Source: Muscardinus avellanarius
Lineage: Eukaryota; Chordata; Mammalia; Rodentia; Gliridae
Length of the DNA: 64,000 nt
Reading direction: 5' to 3'
Assembly (NCBI GenBank): GCA_963383645.1
Contig: OY726563.1
Location: 31,415,575-31,479,574, forward strand
In this document: positions 21,458 to 33,235 of the stretch, in pieces
How positions within the stretch are numbered: position 1 is the stretch's first letter
Layout of the letters: each line of letters begins with the position of its first letter
Position numbers and translations under genes: made by a program
The notes under the pieces: generated by a model
What the model was told of the DNA's origin: nothing
Database searches by the model: none
Seen by the model: the letters and a program-made list of their open reading frames with translations, nothing else

Positions 21458-21724
21458 GTGGCCTAGGAGAGGAGACAGACAAATGGAAAAAAAAGCTACA
21501 AAGGGCTATAAATAAACTTTTGGGAGTCACATATATGCTCACTGTGTTAAGTTTGGTGACAGTATAAACATATGTCAAGACTTGCCAAGATGTACACTTT
21601 AAATACTTTCTTTCAGTATGTTATAGTTCAATTATATCTCAAGCTATTTTTTCAAAATGTTATAAGGTAAATATCAGAATAATGTGGCTCCTAATAATTT
21701 CTCTCTTGAAAAAATACCTAAGAG

Positions 21725-21926
21725 AGCCAGGCGTGGTGGCGCACGCTTATAATCCCCGCGCTTGGGAGGCAGAGACAGGAGGATCGCGCTGGTTTGAAGT
21801 CAGCCTCGCTGGTTTAAGAGACCCTGTTTCCAAATAAAAATATAAAATAGGTCTGGGAGTGTAGCCTGGAGGTAGAAGGGCTTCTAGGAACCCCAGTACC
21901 ACCAAAAAAATAAAAAAATAAAAAAA
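21725..21926 (+). mobile_element. SINE, B1-dID, 'TCTGG' subfamily
   Basis: GCCAGGCGTGGTGGCGCACG to AGGTCTGGGAGTGTAGCC and CCCCAGTACCACC; retains several CpGs, so probably young. Confidence 0.9.
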
Positions 21927-21944
21927 CATGAGAGTGTAGTAGTT

Positions 21945-22155
21945 GACAGAATAGGTTTCTTAAGATCACAAATCCTTTCACAAGCTGTGTGCACTTGGGT
22001 TAATTATCTTCTCTGTCACTCATTCATTTCTATATCTAAAAATGGGGATAATAAACTTTTCTCACAAGGTTGTGACGATTAAATGAATTAATAAAGAGAA
22101 AGCACTTAAATAGGACCATGTGTGGTACATATGTTCTTATAGGCTATAAATATTA
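21945..22155 (-). mobile_element. MIR SINE (minus)
   Basis: TGTGCACTTGGGTTAATTATC, AAAAATGGGGATAATAAAC and GTTGTGACGATTAAATG follow MIR in reverse orientation. Confidence 0.75.
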
Positions 22156-22204
22156 CAATTACTGTATATTATTATGCTTTAACTTTATTTTTGCATTGGG
22201 CATT

Positions 22205-22930
22205 GGGGATTTTTCTTTAATTGTGCATTATAATTATACATCATGTTCAGGTATAAAGTGATAGGAATATACTTGTACACAATTCATGGAGCATATCCCT
22301 CCCACCTCTCCCTCCTTTTCCGGGTACAGGTCATTGAAATTGGCGTTGGTAGTGTAACATGCACACATAGCATTATTTCAGTTGTTGCCTTCTTTATGTC
22401 TCTATCCCCCTTCTCTCTCCTCTAACCCCCTGCATTGCTTATCTGAGGTTACTATTGTTTCCCAATTTCTATCTAACTTCCACATATGAGAGAAAACATA
22501 CAACTATTAGCTTTGTGAGGCTGACTAATCCTGTTTAGTATAATATTCTCAAGTTCCATTCATTTTTCTGCAAATGACATAATTTTTACTTCTCTATGGC
22601 TGAGTAAAATTCTCTTGTGTGAGCCGGGCGTGGTGGTGCACACTTGTAATCCCCACGCTTGGGAGGCTGAGACAGGAGGATCGCACAGGTTCAAAGCCAG
22701 CCTCAGCTACTTAGTAAGGCTCTCAGCAACTTAGTGGGACCCTGTTTCCAAATAAAATATAAAATAGGTCTGAGAGTATAGCTCAGAGGTATAATGTCTC
22801 TGGGTTCCACCCCCAGTACCATCAAAAAAAGATTCTATTGTGTGTATATGCCATGGTTTTGTGAACCATTCATCTGTTGATGGAAACCTAGGCTGGCTCC
22901 ATAATATCGGCTGCTGTGAATTATGTTAAC
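22205..22930 (-). mobile_element. L1 3' end fragment (minus), interrupted by a SINE
   Basis: The right part matches the ORF2-proximal 3' region seen at 34,560-34,660 (CTCTATGGCTGAGTAAAATTC, CATTCATCTGTTGATGG). The left end carries a terminal ...CATTATAATTATACATCATG. A SINE at 22,621-22,829 splits it. It links the standalone tails in this window to genuine L1 3' UTRs. Confidence 0.75.
22621..22829 (+). mobile_element. SINE, B1-dID dimer
   Basis: Complete copy GCCGGGCGTGGTGGTGC; intermediate between subfamilies (TCTGAGAGTATAGCTCAG). Inserted in an L1 fragment. Confidence 0.9.
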
Positions 22931-23196
22931 TTTATAATAAAATATGTATGTATTTATGGTTATCAATACATTTCTATGTGGTCTTCATGAAGTTCTGAGT
23001 GAAATGTTTCCTCTATGTTTTATGGCAACTAGATAACTGTAATGGGGATATCTCTCTAATGGTTTTAGGCAATATTCTGCTATCCAGAATTCGCAAAACC
23101 AAGTCTACAGTTTCTCTTGCTAAATGCTTCCACTTTAAAAAAAAGTCTGATACAATATAAACTTCATTTATATAAATTACTATCACCATAAAGGTT

Positions 23197-23905
23197 TTGT
23201 TTTTATAATATTTTTATTCAGAATTATAACAAAACCAAACAAGTTTTACAAACACACAGAGGAAAGGCATGTGTAGGGGGAGGTATCTATCTGCCCATCC
23301 AGCTCTGGCTTCCAGCTCATGTGGCTTTGGCAGAAATAGGGCCTGATATATTTGTCCTTCCAGTTAAAAATAGTGTAGGAAAGGAAGGGTATACAAAGCT
23401 GTGGAAAGTGGTGGAGAAAAGGAAGAGATGAAGTCAATTCTGGGTGTGCCACAGGTCAGAAGCCATTTCATCACATTTCTTATTGATCGAATCACTGTAG
23501 ACTTCAGCCTTCTTTGCCTAGCAGCAAGACTAGTGTCTTGGTAGTCATGACAACAGCTATGTTGAAGGTAGGACTTCTGCCTGTGCTCTTGATATCAAGA
23601 TCCATGGTAAATGCTCCATCCCGCAGCAGGGATCCCCAATCACAGAACATTTCTGTCCCTCGAGGGTCAGCTCATTTGTGAAATAATGTGACCAGGACTC
23701 AAACCTCAGCTGATACAATGTTCATGAAGTTTTTACCAAGGGTGGTGGCCCAGACAAAGGGTGAGTTCTTGTAGCCTATGGCCACATCTGACAGGTCCCC
23801 TTTGCCACAAAGTTAGAGATGTTCCCATTACACCAGGGTAGGGCACTACCACTGTGGGCAGGGGGACCAAGAGTTACAGTCATGCAGCAACCCTCACACT
23901 GCACC
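23197..23905 (-). pseudogene. PFN1 (pseudogene): Processed pseudogene of profilin-1
   Basis: On the minus strand, 23,846-23,434 aligns with the whole profilin-1 coding region without introns. Recognisable pieces are [58 protein letters not shown] and NKKCDEMASDL. The N-terminal part has stops, a TGA follows the AEV segment, and a reading shift is needed between parts, so it is dead. A 3' UTR-like stretch follows with AATAAA at 23,218-23,213. Profilin binds monomeric actin. The closeness to PFN1 and not PFN2 is judged from KSTGR-PTFN and KCSVI-D. A reverse-transcribed copy mobilised by L1 is the simple explanation. Confidence 0.8.
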
Positions 23906-24016
23906 TATTTTCATGTATTTATACGTGTCATTGACACAGGAATTATGACCTATAAAATTATGTATTTACAATTTTACATAATCATATAGAAAATAAAATT
24001 TGTCTAGTTAATCCCT

Positions 24017-24320
24017 AATGTGTGAAAGCTAGGGTGAATGGGGTCATAGGAGGAACTCCAGGTGAAAAAGGAGATCCTATAGAGGAGCAAATAAGGCAAC
24101 CTAACTGTGGGGATGGGAGGTGGGGAGAGGGAAACTCTTTAAAGCACATGATTTACTTATTTATATCAAAGTCAATCACTAAACCAAGCATGGGAGGGAG
24201 GGATGGGGAGAGAGTGAGGTGGGGGCTGGCTGGGTGATGTGTGCATTTATGTCTACACAAGTCTTCTAACCCCATTATGATGTATAAATACAATACACCA
24301 ATAAAACAATTTAAATATAA
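24017..24320 (+). mobile_element. L1-type 3' tail fragment
   Basis: The end ACAATACACCAATAAAACA and the preceding GCATGGGAGGGAGGGATGG match the tails of both composite retroposons. A 71-codon open frame within it is fortuitous. Confidence 0.7.
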
Positions 24321-24748
24321 AAATGACTAATCTACCCTATGTGATCACCAAAGGCTTCTTGCTCCTTGGATAACTAAAGCCAAGCTATTCAAGCAAGTGC
24401 CATTATGGTTTATCAGACTTATTTCTGGATCTGGGAATAATTTTCACTAGAATGTCTACACCTGTGTGTGCATGCATGCATATGTTTGTGCAAGAGGCTG
24501 TTTTAAATAGAAGCTTGTATTCAGTAGACTTTCACAGCTAATTTGGTTGATTCTATTTCATTAATTTACAACACTCAGTACTTTTCTTGGGGTAGGCCTA
24601 TGGAGCCGTGATTGGGCAAGACCAAACTGGTTGAAGAAATTTATAATCAAACCATCTCCTTGTTGTAACATAGTTGTAGGTAGGCCTTTCTGATTTCTCT
24701 CATCAAAAAGAAGAGAGGTCTTTTATAACATATAAAAAATCACACAAG

Positions 24749-24934
24749 TCAGGTGTGATGACACACACTTGTAATCCTCGTACTTGGGGGGCTGAGACAG
24801 GAGGATCACGGGTTGGTGGCCAGTCTCAGCACTTTAGTGAGACTAAGTTTGAAAATAAAAACTAAAATAAGGCTGAGGATATAGCTCAGAGGCTGAATGC
24901 CCCTGGGTTCAATCCCCAGTACCACAAAAAATAA
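24749..24934 (+). mobile_element. SINE, B1-dID dimer
   Basis: B1 half CAGGTGTGATGACACAC; ID half GGCTGAGGATATAGCTCAG. Confidence 0.85.
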
Positions 24935-26150
24935 CAGGAAAATGGTAAACCTGGTCAATGTAAATTTTTTAAAACTGAAGGATTAGTGAGACAGACTTCT
25001 GCTTAATCATAGGGTCCTATGAGACTGGGGGTGTAGCTCAGCAGCAGAGGACGTGGGCAAGGGCTTGGCTTGATCCCTAAAACCCTGATTTTTATATAGG
25101 TCCATTTCTTCTAAGAATAAAGAACTACATTTTTTGGTTTTCCTTGTTATAGGAATATAATCAAGTTCCAGCCAATGGACTTTTATGGAAGTGATGTATG
25201 GATGCAACTTCTATGAAAGAGTTTTAGAGGAGCAGACCAGTTGTCGGTTGGTGGTTATTTTTTTATTTTTCTTTCCTACCTGGAATATAGATATAAGACT
25301 TTTTTTTCTATAAATGTAAATGTGACCTGGTAAAGACATAGGGGATAGGTGGAATGGATTGATCTTGTCATTTGTTTAGGCCCATCTGAGAAAATGAGCA
25401 TAAATTCCTATCTCAGTAGACCATAGACAATTTCCATTCTTCCTGCTCCTTCCCACACATAATCACCGCTACACAAGCCAAATAATCATTTATCTGGCAC
25501 TTAGGCAGAGAGTAACGAATGGAATAAAACATATTCCCTTAGTTTGTTCTTCTTGGAATACTTCTGTGACCCCATCCTGCTGACTATATCCAATTCACTG
25601 TACACACTAAAATACATGGTTCACATGTTATGGTTAGGGATTCTAGCTTGACATACCATAATAAAGAATGTGAAGTGAGTAGGAGTTTTTCAAGTCAACA
25701 CTACTATCACTGTGGGAGGTATGAAAGAGAGGAAACATATCTTTTTGGATATTCCTGAATGCTCTAGAGAAGCACAAGAAATGACAAGCAAAACCTATGG
25801 GGCAAAATCATTCCTGCGGGACGAGGAAAACAGGGGTGAAGTTAGCAAGTCCTCATGATCAGAAACAAGAATGGGGTTAGAGGGTTCCGAAGTCCAAAAA
25901 TTGGAAAAAGAGAGTTATAACTATGATCTCGGAACTTGAAAATACACACAAAAAAAGATCTTAGGTTCTTGGAAGTCACAGACAGGAGATTTGGGACTGA
26001 GAAGAAAAAGTTGTATCATCTCATTTGATACTAGAATGAACTGATATTGGCAAAAGAGAATTTGGGATTCAAGCTCTTTTATGTAACTTTAGTCTTCTTA
26101 GGAACATATATGTAGTGACTTGTCATGATTTTATGTTGCCTCAGCATCTT
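24935..26150. other. Intergenic, nothing recognised apart from one ID
   Basis: AT-rich unique sequence. Confidence 0.5.
25024..25095 (+). mobile_element. ID monomer
   Basis: GGGGGTGTAGCTCAGCAGC to GGGCTTGGCTTGATCCC; classical ID without a B1 half. Confidence 0.75.
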
Positions 26151-26549
26151 TTTTTTCAGTACTGGGGATGGAACCTAGGGACATTCTACCTCTGAGCTAC
26201 ACCTCCAGCCCTATTTTTTTTTTTTTTTTGGTGGTACTGGGGTTCCTGGAAGCCCTTCTACCTCCGGGCTACGCTCCCAGACCTATTTTATATTTTTGAA
26301 ACAGGGTCTCTTATGCCAGCGCGGCTGGCTTCGAACCTGCGCGATCCTCCTGTCTCCGCCTCCCAAGCGCGGGGATTACAAGCGTGCGCCACCACGCCCG
26401 GCTAGCCCTATTTTTTATTCTTTTTTTTTTTTTGAAACAGGGTCTCACTGAGTTGTGAAGGGCCTCGCTAAGTAGCTGTCTGCGAACTGTAATCCTCAGG
26501 TCTCTGCCTTCTGAATGCTGTGATTACAAGTGCATCACCACACCCAACT
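26151..26549 (-). mobile_element. SINE inside SINE (two B1-dID copies)
   Basis: The outer reverse dimer is split (26,151-26,217 and 26,404-26,549) by a CpG-rich 'TCTGG'-subfamily copy at 26,225-26,403. This shows that the 'TCTGG' subfamily moved after the classical one. Confidence 0.88.
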
Positions 26550-26599
26550 AGCATCCATTTTGAATATAAGTTGTACTTTCTCATGCCAGGAGCAGGGTT

Positions 26600-26800
26600 C
26601 AGTTATGAGGGGGGGGGATAATGAGGCATCTAACTCTGAGCTACACTCCAAGGCCTATCTTTCAACATTTTATTTTGAAACAGGGTCTCACTACATTGCT
26701 CAGGACCTTGCTAAGTTGCTGAGGCTGGTCTCAAACCCGTGATCCTTCTGTCTCAGCCTCCCAAGTATTAGGATTATAGCTGCAATTACAGAACTGGCTG
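26600..26800 (-). mobile_element. SINE, B1-dID dimer, diverged
   Basis: Reverse orientation; a G-run (26,610-26,620) lies in its ID part. Confidence 0.75.
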
Positions 26801-27232
26801 TTCAATATTCAATTATCTGCTTGCTTCCAGATCCTCAAGGTGGTCAATCTAGGTCTATCTTTCTTATACCATTACTTGCTGCTGATCACCTCTGTATGAA
26901 ACAGCTAGATGCAACTTACATAACTCACCCCACTGAACCCCAAACCCCAAATCAACTGCAGATATGTTGCAGTGACCACCTCTGTCACAGTGTGAACTCA
27001 CTGAACTTGTGCCCACTTGTTCTAAACCTACAATTAGAACTCCTTGTGGGAAAATTGCTCATATAACACCCTGGACCCCAGTAAAGGCTTTGGTTCATCA
27101 GTGTCTCTTTTTTTCTCTTTCCCCCTCCCTGCTTCCCTCCCTCTTGCTGGTTGAATATAGATGTCTTGGATACTCACTCATCTTTCCCGGTATAGTCCAC
27201 TCAGTTAATTGTGAGACCACATGGGTTTGCTC

Positions 27233-27285
<53 letters not shown>

Positions 27286-27750
27286 GTGGCAATCTCCTCA
27301 CTTTCCTGGCCTTATACTTAGCCTATATTTTCCAACTTTCCTTATGTTGAATTTGTGTCATTAAACAACAATGGAATGTGGACAAAAGATGTATGTGCCA
27401 CGTTTCTCAGGTCTGTTGAATGCCAAAGGCAAAAACACCAGATGATAGAGGCCAAGGTCTCTGAATGACTGTGTAGTAAGGCCACGATTCACCTTGGTGA
27501 AATATCACATGAACAAGAGACGAATATTTAGCATGTTAAATAATTCAGATTCAGGGTGTCTTTGTTAAAGCATTTAAATAATATACATTAATGTCTTTAA
27601 GAGAAAACAATAATTTTTGATAATTATTACTAGAAGCTTGCTTGTGAGAATTAACATTCTGAAGGTTTATGAAAATTTGAAAATTCTCATCAATTATTCT
27701 CTGCTCACATTGTTGTATCACAATTATATAAGAAACCTACTTTTTGTGGT
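26801..27750. other. Intergenic, unclassified
   Basis: Contains the (AT)n array; no gene signal. The open frames here are driven by the (AT)n array. Confidence 0.5.
27232..27282. repeat. (AT)n microsatellite
   Basis: Perfect array of about 24 units. Confidence 0.95.
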
Positions 27751-27894
27751 GTGTATGTGGTACTGGGGATTGAACCCTGGTGTGTTCTAACTCTGAGTCA
27801 TATCCCCATTTCTATTATTATTATGTGGTACAGTATTGGGGATTGAATCCAGGGACATTCTACCTCAAAGGTATACCCCTAACCCTATTTTTAT

Positions 27895-27962
<68 letters not shown>

Positions 27963-28432
27963 TGTTTCTTTCTTTGCTGTACTGGGGATGGAACCCAGGG
28001 GCATTTGACCTCCAAGCTATACCCCCTGCCCTACTTTTTAGTCTTTATTTTGAAACAGGGTCTCACTAAGTTGCAGAGGGCCTCACTAAGTAGCTGAGGC
28101 TGTCTGAGAACCGTGATCCTCCTGCCTCAGCCTCCCAAATGCTGGGATTACAAGCGTGCACCACCATGCTGGGCTTATTCTTTATTTTGAAACACGATCT
28201 CACTGAGTTGCAGAAGGCCTCACAAGTTGCTGAGTATAGCCTTGAACCTCCGATCCTCCTGTCTCATCCTCCCAAGTACTAGGATTAAAAATGTGTACCA
28301 CCACGCCTGGCTCTATTTATTATTTTGAACAGGGTCTCACAAAGTTACTGTGTGTTAGCTTTGAATCTACAATCCTCTGGTCTCAGTCTTCCAAGTACTG
28401 GGATTACAGATATGCACCACCACACCCAGCAG
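27751..28432 (-). mobile_element. Cluster of five reverse SINE pieces
   Basis: Two ID heads (27,755-27,810, 27,830-27,892), a (TTTC)n repeat, a full dimer (27,975-28,175) and two B1 halves (28,176-28,315, 28,316-28,432). Repeated insertion into A-tails explains the order. Confidence 0.85.
27893..27975. repeat. (TTTC)n microsatellite
   Basis: About 19 tetranucleotide units in the A/T tail of a SINE. Confidence 0.95.
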
Positions 28433-28699
28433 GAAAACTATTTTAATAGATATATCCCCAAAATTAATAGGCTTGACCTAGTGAATCACAAGCAGGTAAG
28501 GCTAAGCAGTAGCAGTAAAACGTCCTTAGATTTTACATGTATCTTTGCCTGAGAACCACTAAGATAACCCACATGTTATCTTTAGATCAAGCTGTGTTGT
28601 TAGAACTCTCTTTGGATTCATAAATTTATTTTTACTGAATTAAATTATTTTATGCTACATTTATATTGTACCTTCAAATTTAACATTTAATAAAAATTA

Positions 28700-29262
28700 G
28701 CATCTGGGGTGTACAGTTTTATGAATTTTATATATTTATAATTTGATGCAATACCTCCCAGATCAGGATACAGAATAGTTCCATCACAACAAAATACTGC
28801 CTCATTTCATTCCTTTGACATCATACCCTTCTCCCACCTTTACCTTCTGACAACCATTATGTTTCCCATTGTTACAGCTTTGTGTTTTTGAGACTGTTAT
28901 AGGAATGGACTCATGCAGTAGGCAACCTAGTGAGATGGTTTCTTTCACTCAGCATAATTCTTTTGAGATTCTTTCAAATTGTTATATATACCAACAGTTT
29001 ATTTCTTTTTAATGCTCATAAATATTCCATTATATGGACCTGCTCTAATTTGCTTTCCATTTACTTTTGAAGGATATTTTTTCCAGGCATTAGTGATCAT
29101 GAAAAAAGTATCTATAAAACATTGACATAGTTTTCATGTGAACCTCGATTTTTCATTCAGTTGGGCAGATATTTTTGTGCATTGTAATTATATATTGTAG
29201 TGAGATTCAAAGTGCTACATTCATCATACATATATACAATATCTCTTAGTGTGATTCCCTCC
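28700..29262 (-). mobile_element. Old L1M-like 3' UTR plus L1-type 3' tail
   Basis: The sequence 28,700-29,130 (AATACCTCCCAGATCAGG, CACTCAGCATAATTC, AAATATTCCATTATATGG) has the look of an old mammalian L1 3' UTR in reverse. 29,150-29,262 carries another TGTGCATTGTAATTATA terminal segment. Confidence 0.5.
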
Positions 29263-29267
29263 CAGGG

Positions 29268-29700
29268 GTTGTAACTTGAACATTATTAACTCTGGGATGG
29301 AGAATTATTTTCTTTTGGGAGCTATCCTGTGCATGTGGGGTGCTTAGCAGCATCCTCATTCTCTGCTCACCAATGCAAATGACATTCTCCTACACCTTTC
29401 TCCTGAGATTTTCTGTGGTATTGGAGTTTGAACCCAGAGGCATTCTACCTATGAACTACATTCCTAGCCTTTTTATTTTTATTTTGAAATAGGGTCTTGT
29501 TAAGTTGCTGAATTGATGATGATGATGAGCAGTAACAAACCTGCAATCTTCTGTTCTCAGCTCCCAAGTACTGGGATTACAGGAATGGGCCACCATGCCT
29601 GGCTCCTTCCCTTAGTTTTGACAACCAAAAATATGTCTAGATAGTACCAAATATCCTCTGATGTAGGGAAGGGAAAAATCCCCTTCATTTAGAACTATAA
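29268..29700 (+). mobile_element. MER5A-like hAT-Charlie MITE, split by a SINE
   Basis: GGGAGCTATCCTGTGCATG, GGTGCTTAGCAGCATCC and, after the SINE, TTTTGACAACCAAAAATATG with TACCAAATATCC follow the MER5A order. Confidence 0.7.
29412..29606 (-). mobile_element. SINE, B1-dID dimer in MER5A-like element
   Basis: Reverse dimer with an internal (GAT)n expansion near 29,515. Confidence 0.85.
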
Positions 29701-30084
29701 GTTCTAGGGGAACAGAAACATATAGCATTACATTAGTATGAACCTGCCAGATATATCAGCTTTTTTTCTTAAAATATCTATATACATGTCTGAAACAAAT
29801 TTTCTCTAAATATAGAATTCTATTCTGGAAGTTATTTTTAATTTTTTTTCTGAGGTGGGGGCACCTGAGCTTTTTGTTAGCTTACCCAAATGTGAAGCAA
29901 GGTAAGAAGGAAAGATGGCTTAACAATTGTGAATGAATGTCAAAAATTCATTATTCTTTTCTATAGAATGTCATAGTCTATTATAAGTTTAAAGTAATTT
30001 TATTATAATTTGAATTGGTGTGGTTTTATGCTTTTCTTCCCTGGAGTTTGTCGTGCTTTCTGAATCTTTGACCTAATATCTTTA

Positions 30085-30472
30085 TGTCTTAGTTTACTTG
30101 TTGATACTATCATGGAAGACCTAATACTTGGTAATTTATAAAGAAGAGAGGTTTATTTTTGGTTTATGGATCTTAACCACAACTGGCGAGGGCTCCGTTA
30201 CATTATTACATGGTGAGAAAAAAAAAGTGGAAGGGGAAGTGGGAAAATGGGAAATAGTCAATACATTAGGGGCAGCCTTGCTTTAAAACAATCCACTCTC
30301 ATATTAAATTCTGTGATAGTAAGAACTCATTAATTGAAGAAAGGCATTAATCCATTAATCAAGGCTCTGTCTCCATTACCTAAATCCCTCCCACTGGTCA
30401 CCACCTTCCAACTCTGCTGTATTGAGGAATGTTCAAACATTAACTTTTGGGGGATACATTCAAATTACAGCA
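30085..30472 (-). mobile_element. MaLR solo LTR (MST/THE1-like)
   Basis: On the minus strand it begins TGCTGTAATTTGAATG and ends ...AACAAGTAAACTAAGACA. Flanks CTTTA (30,080-30,084) and CTTTT (30,473-30,477) fit a 5-bp duplication with one change. Confidence 0.75.
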
Positions 30473-30500
30473 CTTTTGAAAGTTCTTGAAAATTCTCTGT

Positions 30501-30539
<39 letters not shown>

Positions 30540-30561
30540 TGTGTGTATGTGTGTGTACATA

Positions 30562-30752
30562 CGTTTCTGAGGATTGAAGCCAGAGGCCATTCTACCTTTG
30601 AGCTACAACCCAGCCCTATTATATTTTTATTTGGAAACAGGGTCTCCTTGAGTTGCTGACAGCCTAAGTCGCTAAAGCTGCCGTTGAATCCCTGATCCTC
30701 CTCTCTCAGCCTCCCAAGAACTGGAATTACAGGCATGTGCCAAATACAGCTG
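30562..30752 (-). mobile_element. SINE, B1-dID dimer
   Basis: Reverse orientation; a (TG)n repeat (30,497-30,556) lies at its tail. Confidence 0.85.
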
Positions 30753-30996
30753 GTTGGAAAGTCTTTATAAATTACCTCTGATCCATTTTCTTATATTCTG
30801 GAGTTTCAGTTACATATATATTCAACCTTGTCATTTTACTACAAATGTCTCAACAACAACTCTGTATTTTGTATCATGTTGTCTCTTTGTGCTAAAGTCT
30901 CAATGTTTTCCTCTAGACAATCTTTCAATCTACTAAGTCTTTGTATTGATCTATTGGAGTTTTTTTTTTTTTTGTGTGTGTGTGTGTGTGTGTTTA

Positions 30997-31067
30997 GTAG
31001 GGATCAAACCCAGGGTCTTGCACATGGTAGAGCAGCAATCTAATCACTGAGCTACATCCCTATCCCC
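30997..31067 (-). mobile_element. ID monomer (reverse)
   Basis: GGGATCAAACCCAGGGTC to ACTGAGCTACATCCC; adjoined by (TG)n at 30,974-30,994. Confidence 0.75.
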
Positions 31068-31526
31068 CCATCCATATATAGATATCTTAATTTTACTGCT
31101 TATACCTAGTTTAGAATTTATATTTTACAGCTTCGTGTTTTCTTCTAAAATCTTCACTCTTTTATATTAATTCCTTGAAAATATTAAATTTTAGAAGAAA
31201 CTAATATCTCTTGTTGAAAAGCAGTTTCGTGCACCAGGCTATTTGGGCTTCTATCCTCTTCCAAATATTGGTCCCATATTTCTTTACTGAATTAGTAGCA
31301 CTCTGGTACTTTCAAATGCTTTTTAAAATCTACATACTTTTGTCCAACTCTTTTGCTCCCCATGGTAGGGTAATCCAAGTGACTTACAAAGAATTACTAG
31401 GTGACTGAAGACTTGTTTTTAAATGAATACAATGATATTTTACAAGAGAACCAACTCAGTTTGTAAAAAGTCAATGCCATGGAAAAATATGGGGAGGGAA
31501 CTCTTTGATTAAAAGAGATTTAAGCC

Positions 31527-31674
31527 GTGGTGGTGCACACTTGTAATCACCGAGCTTGGGAGGCAGAGACAGGAGGATCGCGCAGGTTCAAATGGCTTAA
31601 GAGACCCTGTTTCCAAATAAAATATAAAATAGGCCCGGAGGTAGAAGGGTTCCATCCCCACCACGAAAAAAAAA
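31527..31674 (+). mobile_element. SINE, B1-dID 'TCTGG' subfamily, internal deletions
   Basis: B1 half from AGCCGTGGTGGTGCAC; both halves shortened. Confidence 0.8.
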
Positions 31675-32744
31675 TATTTAAAAGATAGAATAACCTAATG
31701 AAATGCATGAATTTTTTATTGATTCCAAGTTTATATGAACTAGTTTTAAAAAGGCACTTTAAAAAAAAACCTGAGTAAGAAGAAATTGGGTAGTAGTGGA
31801 TATCAGAAATTTGTTAACTTTGTTAGGGGAGGAACTAATATTGGGGTTACATACCAAAATGTACAAAATACCATTTTTAGAACCATATCCTGATGTATTT
31901 AGGTTGGAATGCCAGGATGTCTAGCTAAAATAAGAAGCAAACACAACAAAGAGAAAATGACTTAAATCTATGGTGGGGTTGTGGAATTATAATTATTTTT
32001 TAGTCCTCTATATATTTGAAATATCTCAGAACATAAATATTTTCATAAATAAGTTTCACATTTAAAATAAATTTTCCAGCTTTAATTTCTAAAATGTTAT
32101 ATTATCTAGTCATTACTATGGGAATCAACTTACAGATCCATCTGACACTTAATATTTTCTTAAATTGGTTTAAATGTATATATATAATTTTTGTAATATT
32201 TTTCTTTGGTACTGGGGATTGAACCCAGGGAAATTCTACTACACCCCCAGCCCTATTTTGTTTTAATTCGGAAACAGGATCTCACAGTTTTGCTGACAGC
32301 CTCACTAAGTTGCTGAGGCTGGTTGCAAATCTATAATGCTCCTGTCTCAGCCTCCCAAATCCTGGGTTTACGGGTATGGGCTACGATGTTTGGCTCTAAA
32401 TTTTGTAATTCTTAAATACCATACACAGTGAATTAAATATTGCAATGAGTTATTAAAATCTGATGACAAATTAGAAAATATGTTACCTATAAATATGAAA
32501 TCAAACATTCATATGCATACAATATATAGATTAACAAAATTACAATAGAAAACTTTTCTGTTTTAATAGCCTTTATGCCGGCAGGAAAAAAATTCTGTAA
32601 AATTTTAAAAATAGCATACCATTATTTTGACAAATTCTGAATAAATTGGAAATTTTTGTTTCTGAAATACCTCAAATAATTTTCTAGAATAATAAAATAT
32701 ATGTATACATTGGGATGAATTTTTAGCACTGGATAAATTTGTTT
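31675..32744. other. Intergenic, unclassified
   Basis: AT-rich; one SINE at 32,203-32,396 only. Confidence 0.5.
32203..32396 (-). mobile_element. SINE, B1-dID dimer
   Basis: Reverse ID (GGGGATTGAACCCAGGG) and B1 halves. Confidence 0.85.
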
Positions 32745-32893
32745 GGCAATATTGGGGATTGAATATCACAAAGCTATATCTATAGCCCTTTTTATTTTTG
32801 AGACAGGGTCTTCCTAAGTTGCTGAAACTTGGCCTCAAACTTGTGATTTTCCCCCTCAGTTGGAATTACAGGCATGCACAACCATGCCTGACT
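32745..32893 (-). mobile_element. SINE, B1-dID, diverged
   Basis: Reverse orientation with a shortened ID half. Confidence 0.75.
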
Positions 32894-32908
32894 TAAAATT
32901 TTTCTTAA

Positions 32909-33077
32909 AGCTGGGCGTGGTGGCGCACGCTTGTAATCCCCGTGCTTGAGAGGCAGAGACAGGAGGATCGCACTGGTTCGAAGCCAGCCGTGCTGGCTTA
33001 AGAGACTCTGTTTCCAAAAATATATATAAAAATAGGTCTGGGAGTGTAGCCCGGAGGTAGAAGGTTTTCCAGGAACC

Positions 33078-33087
<10 letters not shown>
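32909..33087 (+). mobile_element. SINE, B1-dID 'TCTGG' subfamily
   Basis: GCTGGGCGTGGTGGCGCACG to AGGTCTGGGAGTGTAGCCCG; its ...CCTAGTAAC end continues into (AC)n at 33,085-33,126. Confidence 0.88.

Positions 33088-33126
<39 letters not shown>
33085..33126. repeat. (AC)n microsatellite
   Basis: Grows from a SINE tail reading CTAGTAACACAC. Confidence 0.95.
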
Positions 33127-33129
<3 letters not shown>

Positions 33130-33235
33130 TCTTTAAAACATTGCAAAAAAAAGTAAAATCACATTTTGAAGTTCTAAAAGTATATTTTAAGTTTTCTAAA
33201 GAATTTAGTCTTTTGTCTATTTTTTTTCTTTTTTG

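Larger units (their letters stand above)
13100..21650 (+). mobile_element. Old degraded L1 (ORF2 and 3' UTR), split by nested insertions
   Basis: Pieces at about 13,100-13,416, 13,910-14,010, 16,373-16,480, 16,600-16,912, 19,907-20,163, 20,373-21,000 and 21,240-21,650 read in order as one plus-strand L1. Recognisable ORF2 traces include a CATGACCAAGTGAAGTTCATCC segment (RT region), GACATTCAACAATATTC and GACATAGAAAATCCAG. The insertions between pieces are two SINEs, both composite retroposons, an ID and a microsatellite, and further SINEs. The family is an old L1M-like type. Confidence 0.75.
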
